NCBI RefSeq assembly: GCF_014201715.1
Contig: NZ_JACHFD010000014.1
Location: 1-64,000 of the forward strand
Length of the DNA stretch: 64,000 bases
Source of the DNA: Haloferula luteola
GTDB taxonomy: Bacteria > Verrucomicrobiota > Verrucomicrobiia > Verrucomicrobiales > Akkermansiaceae
Direction of reading: 5' to 3'
Both the position numbers and the translations under genes were made by a program. Below are positions 26,768 to 36,040 of the stretch, piece after piece; the first letter of the stretch is position 1, and the number at the start of each line of letters is the position of its first letter. The notes beneath the pieces are model-generated. The model saw nothing but the letters and a program-made list of their open reading frames with translations. It did not search any database and was not told the DNA's origin.

Positions 26768-27064
26768 TCAGTGCTGGGATTCTCGGGCGAGCATTTCTTC
26801 CTCTTCTTCGTGGGAGTGAATTTGGAGAGTCGCTTGAACACTGGCTCGTTCGGCGGCTGCTTTCATCACCGCACGAATGGCCGAAGCACTGAATCCGTTG
26901 CGGCCAATGAGCAGGGCGACATCGGATTTCTCAAGCACCAGCTTAAAGCGCAGCTTCTGGGGGCCCAGTTCGGCCACCTTGAGTTGGGCTTTTTCCGGAT
27001 GTTGGATGAATTGAACCGCAATGTACTGAATGAAACTGCGGATCTGATCGGTGACGACCTGCAT
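26768..27064 (-). CDS. KH-domain RNA-binding protein (KhpA-like)
   Basis: A 98-residue protein consisting mostly of one type II KH domain with the GxxG loop as GRNG in VALLIGRNGFSASAIRAVM. The C-terminus is acidic. KhpA proteins bind small RNAs and ribosomal RNA with KhpB/Jag. ATG 27064 is chosen; GTG 27079 and TTG 27082 are in-frame alternatives. It lies 8 bases upstream of the nagZ-like gene. Confidence 0.82.
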   Translation of the reverse strand: MQVVTDQIRSFIQYIAVQFIQHPEKAQLKVAELGPQKLRFKLVLEKSDVALLIGRNGFSASAIRAVMKAAAERASVQATLQIHSHEEEEEMLARESQH

Positions 27065-27129
27065 GGAGGGAATCTTCACCAAAGTGGGGGAAGCATCAAC
27101 CTTCGAGCGAAGACGAGATCAAATCTTCT

Positions 27130-27168
27130 GAGAAGAAAGAAGGCCACCGGTAGAAGCTACCGGTGGCC
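27130..27168 (-). terminator. Terminator after the small heat-shock gene pair
   Basis: A perfect 12-base stem (GGCCACCGGTAG with CTACCGGTGGCC) and three-base loop, read leftward, is followed by a T-rich tract (TTCTTTCTTC). A second GC-rich hairpin lies just upstream at about 27174-27210. Confidence 0.85.
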
Positions 27169-27228
27169 CTGGTCCCGGCCGTTCAGCCTCGACTGACGGG
27201 CCGGGTGCCTACTCCCCCTGAAAAAGAA

Positions 27229-27615
27229 TCATTCGACTTCGATGCGCTTGGGCTGCGCGGTTTCGACCAGTGGCAGTTGGAGGCGAAGAATGCCGTCGGC
27301 GAGTTTGGCCGTGAGGCGGTGCGCGTCGAGAGACTCACTGATTCGAAGTTTGAGCCGGTAGCCGGTTGGCGCCGACGATCCGTGGATGAGCTTGCCCAAG
27401 GGGGCTTCGGGAGCTCGGGTTGCCTCAAGCACGAGGTGAGACGCTTGAACTTCTAGCTTCAAATCGTCCCGTTTGACGCCTGGAAGGACCACTTCGAGGT
27501 TCACTCCGCTTTCTTCACGGAAGGCGCGCCAGTGCGGTGGGGAGAAGGACGTTTCGGTGGGGGCAGCCGTTGGGGTCGATTTCACAGCCGTCGTTTCGTT
27601 GCAGCAGGTGTTCAT
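27229..27615 (-). CDS. Small heat-shock protein (Hsp20/alpha-crystallin), second of pair
   Basis: A 128-residue chaperone. The alpha-crystallin domain runs from about residue 37 (NLEVVLPGVKRDDLKLEV) to the conserved GILRLQLP strand near 112-119, followed by a short tail. The N-terminal arm is short, starting MNTCCNETT with a Cys pair. It lies 36 bases after the first Hsp20 gene and is followed by a strong terminator, so the two form a small operon for holding unfolded protein. Confidence 0.9.
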   Translation of the reverse strand: MNTCCNETTAVKSTPTAAPTETSFSPPHWRAFREESGVNLEVVLPGVKRDDLKLEVQASHLVLEATRAPEAPLGKLIHGSSAPTGYRLKLRISESLDAHRLTAKLADGILRLQLPLVETAQPKRIEVE

Positions 27616-27651
27616 AAGTTTTGGAAGTTGGGTAGGAATGGAATCGAGAGG

Positions 27652-28035
27652 TTAGAGAATTTCGATGCGGCGGGTGTCGGCAGAAGTTTCAGCTCGGGGG
27701 AGGCGAACTTGGAGGACTCCGTCTTTCATTTGGGCTGAGATGGCCGATGCATCCACGGACCTGCCCAAGGGCAGAGAGCGGGAGGGCTGGTCGTCGATCT
27801 GGAGGAGAAGTGCTCGATCGCGGACTTCGAGGTGAATCGCGTCTTTCCCCACACCGGGGAGGTCAAATTCAAGGGTCCAACCGCTGTCATGTTCGTAGAG
27901 GCGGAAGGGCTGCCCTGGAGCTTCAAAATGGCGAATGGATTGGTCGACGAACTGACCGAAGTCTTGGAGCCAGTTGCGAGAGTTCATGAGATGGGGTGCG
28001 AGAATCATGATGGATTGGTTTGGAATGATCCCCAT
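27652..28035 (-). CDS. Small heat-shock protein (Hsp20/alpha-crystallin), first of pair
   Basis: A protein of up to 127 residues with an alpha-crystallin domain: WTLEFDLPGVGKDAIHLEV, RALLLQIDD, and the conserved GVLQVRLPR strand. Start is ambiguous among ATG 28035, 28008 and 27987; none has a clear ribosome site. It leads the Hsp20 pair. A palindrome at 28143-28158 lies about 108 bases upstream and may be its regulatory site. Confidence 0.88.
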   Translation of the reverse strand: MGIIPNQSIMILAPHLMNSRNWLQDFGQFVDQSIRHFEAPGQPFRLYEHDSGWTLEFDLPGVGKDAIHLEVRDRALLLQIDDQPSRSLPLGRSVDASAISAQMKDGVLQVRLPRAETSADTRRIEIL

Positions 28036-28142
28036 TTCGCAGCTTGGATGCCGAACGGTGAGGGATTCATGTAAGTCATTGGTTGAGAGGTGGATCGATG
28101 GATGTGGGTGGAATCGGATGGAAGGATTTCATTGGAGCAAAA

Positions 28143-28158
28143 TGACGCAAATGCGTCA
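28143..28158. promoter_or_regulatory. Palindrome upstream of the hsp20 operon and GNAT gene
   Basis: TGACGCA and TGCGTCA form an exact 7-base inverted repeat with an AA spacer in the divergent region between the Hsp20 gene and the acetyltransferase gene. It fits a dimeric-regulator operator, and does not match the classic CIRCE element bound by HrcA. Confidence 0.5.
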
Positions 28159-28232
28159 GATTGTCGGGTAGGATTGTCGCGGTCGATAAATTGGACTTTC
28201 GGCGGGTGCAGGGCGCGGGTAGGGAGGGGGGC

Positions 28233-28703
28233 ATGATCGACATGTTGGTGCGGCTCTATGATCTCCCCTCGGGTGGAGATGGGGAGGCGCGGATGGAGGC
28301 TCAGGGCATCACCCTGCGGCGGGCACGAGCGTTCGAATGTCACACCGTGCGGGAGTTTGTCGGGGAGCACTTTTCGCCGAAGTGGGTCAGCGAAGTGGAG
28401 GTCGCGATGAGTCGCCAACCCATCACGTGCTTCATCGCGACGAAGGATCGCAAGGTGGTGGGATTTGCCTGCTACGAAACGACCTGCCGTGGATTCTTTG
28501 GTCCGACGGGAGTGGTGGAATCGGCACGGGGCACAGGGGTGGGGAAAGCTCTTTTATTCAAAGCTCTGGGCGGGCTGAAAGAGTTGGGGTATGCCTATGC
28601 GGTGATCGGTGGGGTGGGGCCTCGTGAGTTTTACGAAAAGGCCTGTGGGGCGATCGAGATCCCCGGTAGTGACCCTGGAACCTATACCGATTTGCTTCCC
28701 TGA
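28233..28703 (+). CDS. GNAT-family N-acetyltransferase
   Basis: A 156-residue acetyl-CoA-dependent transferase. The fold is shown by CFIATKDRKVVGFACYE (beta-4) and the acetyl-CoA pyrophosphate loop region VVESARGTGVGKALL, a form of QxxGxG/A. ATG 28233 is preceded by a G-rich ribosome site; a TTG at 28161 is unlikely. ubiE begins one base after its stop, so they share a transcript. Substrate unknown. Confidence 0.85.
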   Translation: MIDMLVRLYDLPSGGDGEARMEAQGITLRRARAFECHTVREFVGEHFSPKWVSEVEVAMSRQPITCFIATKDRKVVGFACYETTCRGFFGPTGVVESARGTGVGKALLFKALGGLKELGYAYAVIGGVGPREFYEKACGAIEIPGSDPGTYTDLLP

Positions 28704-28704
28704 A

Positions 28705-29391
28705 ATGGCGAACGGAACCATTCAAGATCCCGGATATGTGCGCGAAGCGTTCGCGCGAATCGCGGACCGCTATGTGACGACGAACCATGTGCTTAGCATG
28801 GGGACGGATATCCTTTGGAGACGCAAGGTCGCGCGGATGGTGAGGCGCTGGCGGCCCGAGGATTTGCTGGATGTGGCCAGCGGAACCGGCGACTTGGCGT
28901 TGGAGATCCAAGATGCGTGCCCGGACATCGACATCATCGCAACGGACTTTTGTGCCGAGATGTTGGTCCACGCCAAGGAGCGGGGATTGGCGAAGACTTT
29001 GGTGGCCGATGCTCTGAATCTTCCATTCGAGGATGGCCGTTTCGATGTCGTGACCGTGGCTTTCGGGCTGAGGAATATGGCGGACTACAGAGCCGCGCTC
29101 CGGGAAATGCGCCGAGTCTTGCGACCGGGTGGGCACCTGTTGGTGCTGGATTTCTCGCTGCCGGAGGGCCCCATGCGAGGGCCCTACCGCTGGTATCTGC
29201 ACCGAATCCTCCCGAAGTTGGCGGGATGGCTCACGCGGCAGAAGGATGCCTACGAGTATTTGGGCGGCTCGATCGAGGAGTTTCCCAGCGGCGAGGTGAT
29301 GTGCCGATTGATCGAGGAGAGTGGATATGCCGAGGCCGAGGCGGTGCCTCTGACCTGCGGCGTTGCCAGCATCTATACGGCGCGAGCTTGA
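28705..29391 (+). CDS. ubiE: Demethylmenaquinone/ubiquinone C-methyltransferase
   Basis: A 228-residue SAM methyltransferase of quinone synthesis (called menG when acting on menaquinone). Signatures: YVREAFARIADRYVTTNHVLS near the N-terminus, LLDVASGTGDLA (motif I), VTVAFGLRNMADY and EMRRVLRPGGHLLVLDF. It starts one base after the GNAT stop and converges with an ABC ATPase gene. It supplies the quinone used by complex I, two subunits of which are in this window. Confidence 0.94.
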   Translation: MANGTIQDPGYVREAFARIADRYVTTNHVLSMGTDILWRRKVARMVRRWRPEDLLDVASGTGDLALEIQDACPDIDIIATDFCAEMLVHAKERGLAKTLVADALNLPFEDGRFDVVTVAFGLRNMADYRAALREMRRVLRPGGHLLVLDFSLPEGPMRGPYRWYLHRILPKLAGWLTRQKDAYEYLGGSIEEFPSGEVMCRLIEESGYAEAEAVPLTCGVASIYTARA

Positions 29392-29397
29392 GGGGAG

Positions 29398-30330
29398 TCA
29401 GTCGCGGCGCGTGAGTTCAACGAATACGTCCTCCAAGGTGGATTCTCTGCGGAACAGGCTTCGAACAGGCCAAGATTTCCGCACGGCGAGTTCGTGGATG
29501 CGTTCGCGGGCGTCGGTGCCGGAATCGACCAGGACTTCAAGCGCCGCCCATCCATCTTCGAGGGCGGTGGGTTGGACACGTTTGACGTGATCAAGTTGGG
29601 CGATGGCGTCGGCGATCACGGCGGCATCGCCGAGGATTTCTGCTTGGACTTTGCCGGCTGCCCGCATGTTTTCGACGAGTGCCTTGGGGGTGTCCTGGGC
29701 ACGGATTTTCCCCCCATCGATGATGATTACGCGGCTGCAGGTCATTTCCACCTCGCTGAGGATGTGGGTGGAAAGAAGGATGGTGTGGTTTTCGCCGAGG
29801 CGTTTGATGAGTTCGCGGATCTGCCGGATTTGGTTCGGGTCGAGTCCATTGGTGGGCTCGTCGAGGATCAACAGGTCGGGGTCGTGGACCAAGGCATCGG
29901 CGAGGCCAACGCGTTGGCGATAGCCTTTGGACAGCACGCGGATCATTTTGCGGCGGACGGATTCAAGCCCGCAGGTTTCGATCACTTCATTGACCCGCTG
30001 GCGTGTTTCGCGCGGGCTGAGGCCTTTCAGGCGGGCTCGGAATTTGAGATACTCGCGAACCCGCATGTCGTCGTAGAGCGGGACGTTTTCGGGCATGTAG
30101 CCGATTTTTCTGCGGGCATGGATGGAATCACGGAACACATCGCAGCCGCCGATCTGGATGCTGCCGGAGGTGGGAGGGAGGTAGCCGGTGAGCATCCGCA
30201 TGGTGGTCGTCTTTCCGGCACCATTGGGGCCGAGGAAACCGACGATTTCGCCCTTTCCGACGGAAAAGCTGAGTTCGTTCACGGCGGTGTGCCGGGCGAA
30301 GCGCTTGGTGAGGTCTCGGACTTCGATCAT
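29398..30330 (-). CDS. ABC-2-type transporter ATP-binding protein
   Basis: A 310-residue ATPase: Walker A GPNGAGKTT, signature region LSKGYRQRVGLADAL, Walker B LLILDEPTNGLDP, H-loop STHILSEVE, and a C-terminal extension ending TLEDVFVELTRRD typical of ABC-2 exporters and GldA-like gliding/secretion ATPases. No permease gene is adjacent: the next gene left is convergent ubiE and the next right is divergent sucA, so its partner is elsewhere. Confidence 0.9.
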   Translation of the reverse strand: MIEVRDLTKRFARHTAVNELSFSVGKGEIVGFLGPNGAGKTTTMRMLTGYLPPTSGSIQIGGCDVFRDSIHARRKIGYMPENVPLYDDMRVREYLKFRARLKGLSPRETRQRVNEVIETCGLESVRRKMIRVLSKGYRQRVGLADALVHDPDLLILDEPTNGLDPNQIRQIRELIKRLGENHTILLSTHILSEVEMTCSRVIIIDGGKIRAQDTPKALVENMRAAGKVQAEILGDAAVIADAIAQLDHVKRVQPTALEDGWAALEVLVDSGTDARERIHELAVRKSWPVRSLFRRESTLEDVFVELTRRD

Positions 30331-30492
30331 GATAAGAAACGCGGCAATGACTGCAAATGCTGCAAAATCCGTGGCATGAGGGTGGTGTTCGATTGACGGT
30401 GCCCGGACAGCCCCTTACCTAAGCGCTGCGCGGCGGGGGCCAAGCTGGAAATGCCGGAACCCCTTTGGCCGCGCATGTCGCATCCGTTGCTC

Positions 30493-33258
30493 ATGAATTC
30501 GTCGGTTTCCGCCCGCCAGAATCTGGCCCTTCTCGAAGAGATGTATTCCCAGTGGAGCGAAGACCCCCAGTCGGTTGAACCGAACTGGGCGGCCTTCTTC
30601 GAAGGTTTCGAACTGGGTGTCGCCCAGCCGAAAGGCCGCGGGGAGTCCGCGCCTGCCGCGGCGACACCTGCAGCTGGAGGGTCCGGGGATCTCGGATTTT
30701 ACGGCAAGGTCGTCAGCCTCGTCTACAATTACCGGACCCTGGGACACACGCAGGCAGACATCAATCCGCTAGGCGCTGCGGAGAGAAATCCGCGGCTGAC
30801 ACCGGAGCAATTCGGGTTTTCTGCAGCAGATATGGAGCGTGAAGCTTCGAATCCCTTCTTCCGCAATGGCTCGGCGATGAAGCTGCGCGATATGGTGGAG
30901 GCTCTGGAAGCGACTTACTCGGGCACCATCGGCTTCGAGTTCATGCACATCCACAACACGGTGGTTCGCCACTGGGTGCGGGAGAAGATCGAAGCGCGGG
31001 TGATGCGCGAAGCCGATCCAGCCGATCGCCAAGCGGAGGCCCTCAAGTCTTTGTTGGAGTCGGAGGCATTCGAAAATTTCCTCGGCAAGAAGTTCCTCGG
31101 GGAGAAGCGTTTCTCGCTGGAGGGTGGAGAAGGGTCCATGGTGGTCTTGAACACGATCCTCCAAGCTTGCCCGACTTCCGGTGTGCTGGAGATCGAGATG
31201 GGAATGGCTCACCGCGGCCGTCTCAATGTGTTGGCGAATTTCGTGGCGAAGTCGCTACCGACGATTCTTTACGAGTTCACACCGAATTACGTGCCCGACT
31301 TGGTGGCTGGAGATGGCGACGTGAAGTATCACCTCGGCTACGAAAGCGTTCGCAAACTTCCTGATGGGGAGGTGCGTGTGAGCTTGGCCGCGAATCCGAG
31401 TCACTTGGAAGCGGTGAACCCGGTGGTGGAGGGCAAGGCCCGCGCCCGCCAGCGCTTGATTGGTGATGACGGCGTGAAGACCGATCGCAAGCGAGTGTTG
31501 CCGATTCTTTTGCACGGAGATGCTGCTTTTGCAGGGCAAGGCTCGGTGGCGGAGGTGCTGAACCTTTCCCAGCTGCCAGGGTACCGAACTGGCGGGACGA
31601 TCCACCTGATCGTCAACAACCAGATCGGCTTCACCACGATGCCGGCAGATGCCCGTTCGTCGTCGTATGCGACTGATGTGGCGAAAATGATCGAGGCGCC
31701 CATTCTTCACGTGAACGGTGAGGAGCCGATGGAGCTCTATTGGGCGGCGCGATTTGCACTTGAGTTCCGCCAGAAGTTCGGTCGCGACGTGGTGATCGAC
31801 ATGTATTGCTACCGGCGCCAGGGGCACAACGAGACGGACCAAGCCGCGTTCACCCAGCCGCATATTTACCGCCAGATCCAGTCCCGCGAGACGGTAGGTC
31901 AGATCTACAAAAAGCGCCTGATTGAGGGCGGGGTTCTGACGACTGCGCAGACCGACGCGATCGAATCGGCCATCCAGCAGCGTCTCGATGAGGGCTATGA
32001 GAAGATGCGCGAGCACGAGGCGAAGGGCGACAAAACCGTCTTCTCCGGGTCCACTGCGGTGGAGCAGGTGAGCTATCATCACGCGCCGGTACCGACCGGA
32101 GTGGTGAAGGAGATGATCGACCATGTCGGGCGCGTGCTGACCACGGTGCCTGACGGTTTTCATCTTCATCCGACCTTGGCCAAGCGCTTCATTCCTCGTC
32201 GCATAGAAGCCCTCGAAAATGGCGGTCCTGTGGACTGGGCCTTCGCTGAATCTCTGGCATTCGGATCGCTCTTGATGGAGGGCAATCCGGTTCGGCTTTC
32301 AGGTCAAGATTGCCGCCGCGGCACGTTCTCCCAGCGGCATGCGGTGTTTTACGATTCGGAGACTCGGGAGCGCTACATTCCGCTCCAGCATCTGGCGGGC
32401 GATCAGGCGAAATTCTGCGTCTACAATTCCCTGCTTTCGGAGTTCGCCGTTTTGGGCTTCGACTACGGCTACTCGCTGGGGGCTCCTAACATGTTGACGA
32501 TGTGGGAAGCGCAGTTCGGTGACTTCTCGAATGGTGCCCAGGTGATCATCGATCAGTTCATCGCGTCGGCGGAATCGAAGTGGCAGACTCCGAGTGACAT
32601 CGTTTTGCTGCTGCCGCACGGCTATGAAGGGATGGGGCCGGAGCACTCGAGTGCTCGTTTGGAACGCTTCCTGCAACTTTGCGCAGCGAAGAACATGATC
32701 GTCGGCAACTTCACCACGCCTGCTCAATACTTCCACGCGCTGCGTCGACAGAAGAAGCGGGAGTTCCGCAAGCCGATGGTGCTGATGACTCCAAAGAGCT
32801 TGTTGACGCGTCCGGAAGCGGTTTCAAAGGTCGAGGATTTCCTGGAAGGTTCTTGTTTCCAAGAGGTGCTTCCTGATCCGAAGAATTTCACGGATCCATC
32901 GGCTGTGACGCGGATCGTGTTCTGCACCGGCAAGCTTTACTACGACCTTGCTGCTTACCGCGAGGAGCAGGAAGTGGGCGATGCGGCAATCCTACGGATT
33001 GAGCAGCTGTATCCCTTCCACGAGGAAATGGTGGCGGCTTTGGTGAGCCAGTATCCGAAAGCTTCCCAATTTGTGTGGGCTCAGGAAGAGCCTCTCAACA
33101 TGGGCGCTTGGTCCTACATTTTCCCACGATTGGAAAAGGCCCTTGGGCACCGAGTCCGGTATGCGGGCCGGGGTCGCGCATCGAGCCCGGCGGCGGGTTC
33201 GAAGGCAATGCACTACCGCGAACAGAAAGCGCTCATTGAAAAGGCCTTCACGGTTTGA
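30493..33258 (+). CDS. sucA: 2-oxoglutarate dehydrogenase E1 component
   Basis: A 921-residue thiamine-diphosphate enzyme that decarboxylates 2-oxoglutarate in the TCA cycle. Seen: the N-terminal LALLEEMYSQWSEDPQSVEP E2-interacting segment, the E1o core EIEMGMAHRGRLNVLANF, HGDAAFAGQGSVAEVLNLSQ, the GTIHLIVNNQIGFTT block, RQGHNETDQAAFTQP, and the pyrimidine-domain LLPHGYEGMGPEHSSAR. ATG 30493 is chosen; ATG 30451 and 30475 are in frame and would add 14 or 6 residues. sucB follows after 24 bases. Confidence 0.97.
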   Translation: MNSSVSARQNLALLEEMYSQWSEDPQSVEPNWAAFFEGFELGVAQPKGRGESAPAAATPAAGGSGDLGFYGKVVSLVYNYRTLGHTQADINPLGAAERNPRLTPEQFGFSAADMEREASNPFFRNGSAMKLRDMVEALEATYSGTIGFEFMHIHNTVVRHWVREKIEARVMREADPADRQAEALKSLLESEAFENFLGKKFLGEKRFSLEGGEGSMVVLNTILQACPTSGVLEIEMGMAHRGRLNVLANFVAKSLPTILYEFTPNYVPDLVAGDGDVKYHLGYESVRKLPDGEVRVSLAANPSHLEAVNPVVEGKARARQRLIGDDGVKTDRKRVLPILLHGDAAFAGQGSVAEVLNLSQLPGYRTGGTIHLIVNNQIGFTTMPADARSSSYATDVAKMIEAPILHVNGEEPMELYWAARFALEFRQKFGRDVVIDMYCYRRQGHNETDQAAFTQPHIYRQIQSRETVGQIYKKRLIEGGVLTTAQTDAIESAIQQRLDEGYEKMREHEAKGDKTVFSGSTAVEQVSYHHAPVPTGVVKEMIDHVGRVLTTVPDGFHLHPTLAKRFIPRRIEALENGGPVDWAFAESLAFGSLLMEGNPVRLSGQDCRRGTFSQRHAVFYDSETRERYIPLQHLAGDQAKFCVYNSLLSEFAVLGFDYGYSLGAPNMLTMWEAQFGDFSNGAQVIIDQFIASAESKWQTPSDIVLLLPHGYEGMGPEHSSARLERFLQLCAAKNMIVGNFTTPAQYFHALRRQKKREFRKPMVLMTPKSLLTRPEAVSKVEDFLEGSCFQEVLPDPKNFTDPSAVTRIVFCTGKLYYDLAAYREEQEVGDAAILRIEQLYPFHEEMVAALVSQYPKASQFVWAQEEPLNMGAWSYIFPRLEKALGHRVRYAGRGRASSPAAGSKAMHYREQKALIEKAFTV

Positions 33259-33282
33259 TTTTTCCTAACTTCCTCTGATTCC

Positions 33283-34680
33283 ATGGCTATCGAAGTGAAA
33301 GTTCCAGCCGCAGGTGAGTCGATCACCTCGGCGAATGTCGCCAACTGGCGTTTTAAGGATGGAGACCCGGTTCGTGCGGGAGATGTGCTGGTGACTCTGG
33401 AGACCGACAAGGTTTCCAACGAGCTCACGGCAGAGGCTTCCGGGACGATTCAAATCCTGGTCGGTGAAGGGGAGGAAGTGGCGATCGGCACGGTAATTGC
33501 CAAGATCGAAGAAACCGCGGCCAGTGCGCAAGAGGTCGCGGAGTCCCCTCCTACAGGCACGAGCGACAGCACAGAATCCAACGACGCAGGACGCGTGGTT
33601 TCGGTGAAGGTGCCTGCTGCGGGAGAATCGATCGCTTCGGCCAATGTGGCGACTTGGCATAAGCGCAATGGCGATGTGGTTGCGAAAGGAGAGGTGCTGG
33701 TGACTTTGGAAACCGACAAGGTTTCGAGTGAGTTGGAAGCTGATGTGGCTGGCACGCTGACGATTTTGGTCGCCCAGGGTGAGGAGGTTTCGATTGGCAC
33801 TGAGATTGCCCAAATCACGACGGGCGCGACGCCTGCTCCTGCGCCCGCTGCTGAGAAAAAGGTGGAGGAGCCAGTGGCGAAGCCGACTTCTTCAGCGACA
33901 GCGGCTAAGCCTGCTGCGGCTCCCAAGATCTCGTTGCCGGTGAGTGCTGCCGAGAAGCCGGATACGAAGGCCACCTCGGACGGTCGCACGACCCGCAAGA
34001 AGATGAGCATGTTGCGGCGCAAGATTGCGACGCACCTGGTCAACGCCCAGCAAACTGCGGCGATCCTAACGACCTTCAATGAGGCGGATATGTCCGCTGT
34101 CATGAAGCTCCGCAAGGATGTGCAGGATACCTTCGTGTCGAAATATGGCGTGAAGCTGGGCTTCATGTCCTTTTTCGTGAAAGCGGTGGTTCAGGCGCTC
34201 AAGGATGTTCCTGCCGTGAATGGGATGATCGATGGTACCGATATCATCGAAAACCACTTCTACGACATTGGCGTGGCCATCGGGACCGAAAAGGGGCTGG
34301 TGGTGCCGGTGTTGCGTGACTGCGACAAGAAAAGCTTCGCGGAAATCGAGTCGGAGATCATCGATTATGCGATGAAGGCTCGTGACGGCAAAATCCAGAT
34401 TGAAGACCTCCAAGGCGGGGTGTTCACGATTTCCAACGGTGGCACCTATGGATCGCTGTTGAGCACTCCGATTCTGAATCCTCCCCAGAGCGGCATTCTC
34501 GGAATGCATACCATTCAACAGCGGCCGGTTGCGGTTGCGGGGAAAGTGGAAATCCGTCCGATGATGTATCTGGCGATGAGCTACGATCACCGTCTGGTGG
34601 ATGGCAAGGAAGCCGTGACTTTCCTGATTCGGATCAAGGAGTGCATCGAGAATCCGACGCGCTTGCTGCTGGAAATGTAA
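33283..34680 (+). CDS. sucB: Dihydrolipoamide succinyltransferase (E2) with two lipoyl domains and no visible E3-binding domain
   Basis: A 465-residue E2 component. Two tandem lipoyl domains carry lipoylation Lys43 and Lys146 (each in LETDKVS). An Ala/Pro-rich linker (about 165-235) leads straight into the catalytic domain ([13 protein letters not shown] to the end), with the active-site SYDHRLVDG. The peripheral subunit-binding domain that usually precedes the catalytic domain (SPxxRxLAxE...GTGxxGR) is not visible. The protein length is normal because the second lipoyl domain replaces it. lpd is not in the window. Confidence 0.95.
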   Translation: MAIEVKVPAAGESITSANVANWRFKDGDPVRAGDVLVTLETDKVSNELTAEASGTIQILVGEGEEVAIGTVIAKIEETAASAQEVAESPPTGTSDSTESNDAGRVVSVKVPAAGESIASANVATWHKRNGDVVAKGEVLVTLETDKVSSELEADVAGTLTILVAQGEEVSIGTEIAQITTGATPAPAPAAEKKVEEPVAKPTSSATAAKPAAAPKISLPVSAAEKPDTKATSDGRTTRKKMSMLRRKIATHLVNAQQTAAILTTFNEADMSAVMKLRKDVQDTFVSKYGVKLGFMSFFVKAVVQALKDVPAVNGMIDGTDIIENHFYDIGVAIGTEKGLVVPVLRDCDKKSFAEIESEIIDYAMKARDGKIQIEDLQGGVFTISNGGTYGSLLSTPILNPPQSGILGMHTIQQRPVAVAGKVEIRPMMYLAMSYDHRLVDGKEAVTFLIRIKECIENPTRLLLEM

Positions 34681-34746
34681 GGAGGTCCCCCGGGGAGGCG
34701 TGGTGTTCCTGCCGGCGCCTCCTGGATCCCACCCAATGATTCTCAT

Positions 34747-34786
34747 GGCCCCGGGCTCCCCTAGGAGCGAGCGGGGCCTTTTTTTT
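34747..34786 (+). terminator. Rho-independent terminator after sucAB
   Basis: GGCCCCG pairs with CGGGGCC, with inner pairing of GCTCC with GGAGC, followed by eight T. It ends the sucA-sucB transcript and also lies downstream of the convergent metX gene. Confidence 0.92.
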
Positions 34787-34833
34787 GGGCCGATTTTTGG
34801 AAGAAAATGGGCCCGCGATTGGCGGACGGGCAT

Positions 34834-35979
34834 CTACTGGCTGAGGAGCCAGGAAATGTGCGGAGTGTAGAGGTCCGGCTCGAGCAGGAAAGAGTCGTGG
34901 CCTTTGTCGGAATGGACGGTGATGTACATCGCTTCCGTGCCGGAGTCCTGAAGGTGGTGGACGAGTTCCGCCTGTTCTTCCGGGTAAAAGCAGAAGTCCG
35001 AGTCGATGGAGAAGACCAACCATTTTTGGCCATGTTCCTGGCAGCGAGAAAACAGGTCTTCGGGAGTTTCGGCGTCGCCTTCGCGTGCGCCATCGAATTT
35101 CGACCAGAGATCGATGATGCGCAGGTAGGTATTGGCGTCGAAACGTTTCACGAACTTCTTTCCTTGGTGGAGCATGTAGCTCTGGAATTGATCGCGGACA
35201 CGGTACCAGGAGAGCGATGCGGTGTCATGGACCACATCGCGGCGTGCACGGCGCTCGAAGGTATCGAGGTGGACGAAGGTCTTATGGGAGATCATCCGGG
35301 CCAGGGCGAGGCCGTAGGAGGGCTCGCCGTTGTCATAGTAGTCACCGCCGTTGAAAAACGGGTCGTTCTCGATGGCGAGGATCTGCTCGAAGAGGATCAG
35401 CCGATTGAGAACGGTGGTCTTGTAGCCGGCGGCAATGGAGACCACGCGTGGGCAGCGTTCAGGGAACCGAGTGGCAAAAGTCAGAGCCAAAAGTCCGCCG
35501 ACGGAGGGGCCGACGACGGCATGGAGTTGGCCGATGCCAAGGTGGTCGAGCAGCTTTGCCTGATATTCGACCTGATCGGCTGCCGTGAGGTGAGGAAAAG
35601 TCGATCCGTAGGGCTTGCCCGTGCGGGGATCGATGCTCGCGGGGCCTGTGGAACCATAGCAGCCGCCCAGGTAATTGGCGCAGATGATGAAGAATTTGTC
35701 GGTGTCGAGCGCTTTGCCGGGGCCGATGATGCCTTCCCACCAACCGTCGTGCATTTCTGGCTGCCAGCGATGACCGATTCCGGGGATCGCAGGGTTGTGG
35801 CCTGCGGCGTGATGGCTGCCGGAGAGGGCGTGGAAAAGGAGGATGGCATTGGAGCCATCGGCGTTCAACTCGCCCCAGGATTCGTAGGCGAGGGTGATTT
35901 CGGGCACCTCGCCGCCTTCGCGCAGGCTCAGCGGTCCGTCCTCCCGGAAGGTGACGAAGTGAGTGGAGATTTCAGACAC
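34834..35979 (-). CDS. metX: Homoserine O-acetyltransferase (MetX type)
   Basis: A 381-residue alpha/beta hydrolase-fold enzyme acylating homoserine for methionine synthesis. Seen: the N-terminal ITLAYESWGELNADGSNAIL, LFHALSGSHHAAG, ANYLGGCYGSTGP, the nucleophile elbow VVGPSVGGLLAL (Ser in place of the usual GGSMGG context), the acid DSDFCFYPEEQ region and the late GHDSFLLE His. The start codon is GTG. Whether acetyl- or succinyl-CoA is used cannot be settled here. It is last in a leftward run after the lipase gene. Confidence 0.93.
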   Translation of the reverse strand: MSEISTHFVTFREDGPLSLREGGEVPEITLAYESWGELNADGSNAILLFHALSGSHHAAGHNPAIPGIGHRWQPEMHDGWWEGIIGPGKALDTDKFFIICANYLGGCYGSTGPASIDPRTGKPYGSTFPHLTAADQVEYQAKLLDHLGIGQLHAVVGPSVGGLLALTFATRFPERCPRVVSIAAGYKTTVLNRLILFEQILAIENDPFFNGGDYYDNGEPSYGLALARMISHKTFVHLDTFERRARRDVVHDTASLSWYRVRDQFQSYMLHQGKKFVKRFDANTYLRIIDLWSKFDGAREGDAETPEDLFSRCQEHGQKWLVFSIDSDFCFYPEEQAELVHHLQDSGTEAMYITVHSDKGHDSFLLEPDLYTPHISWLLSQ

Positions 35980-36040
35980 GGGACGGGTGGTCTAGTGGGC
36001 GGGACGACTCGTGCCAAGTGTTGAGTGTCTTCGTCCCGCA

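Noticed and set aside
30390-30425. Sigma-70-like promoter before sucA (TTGACG with 17-base spacer)
   Set aside because: The -10 region fits poorly, so I do not report it as a feature.
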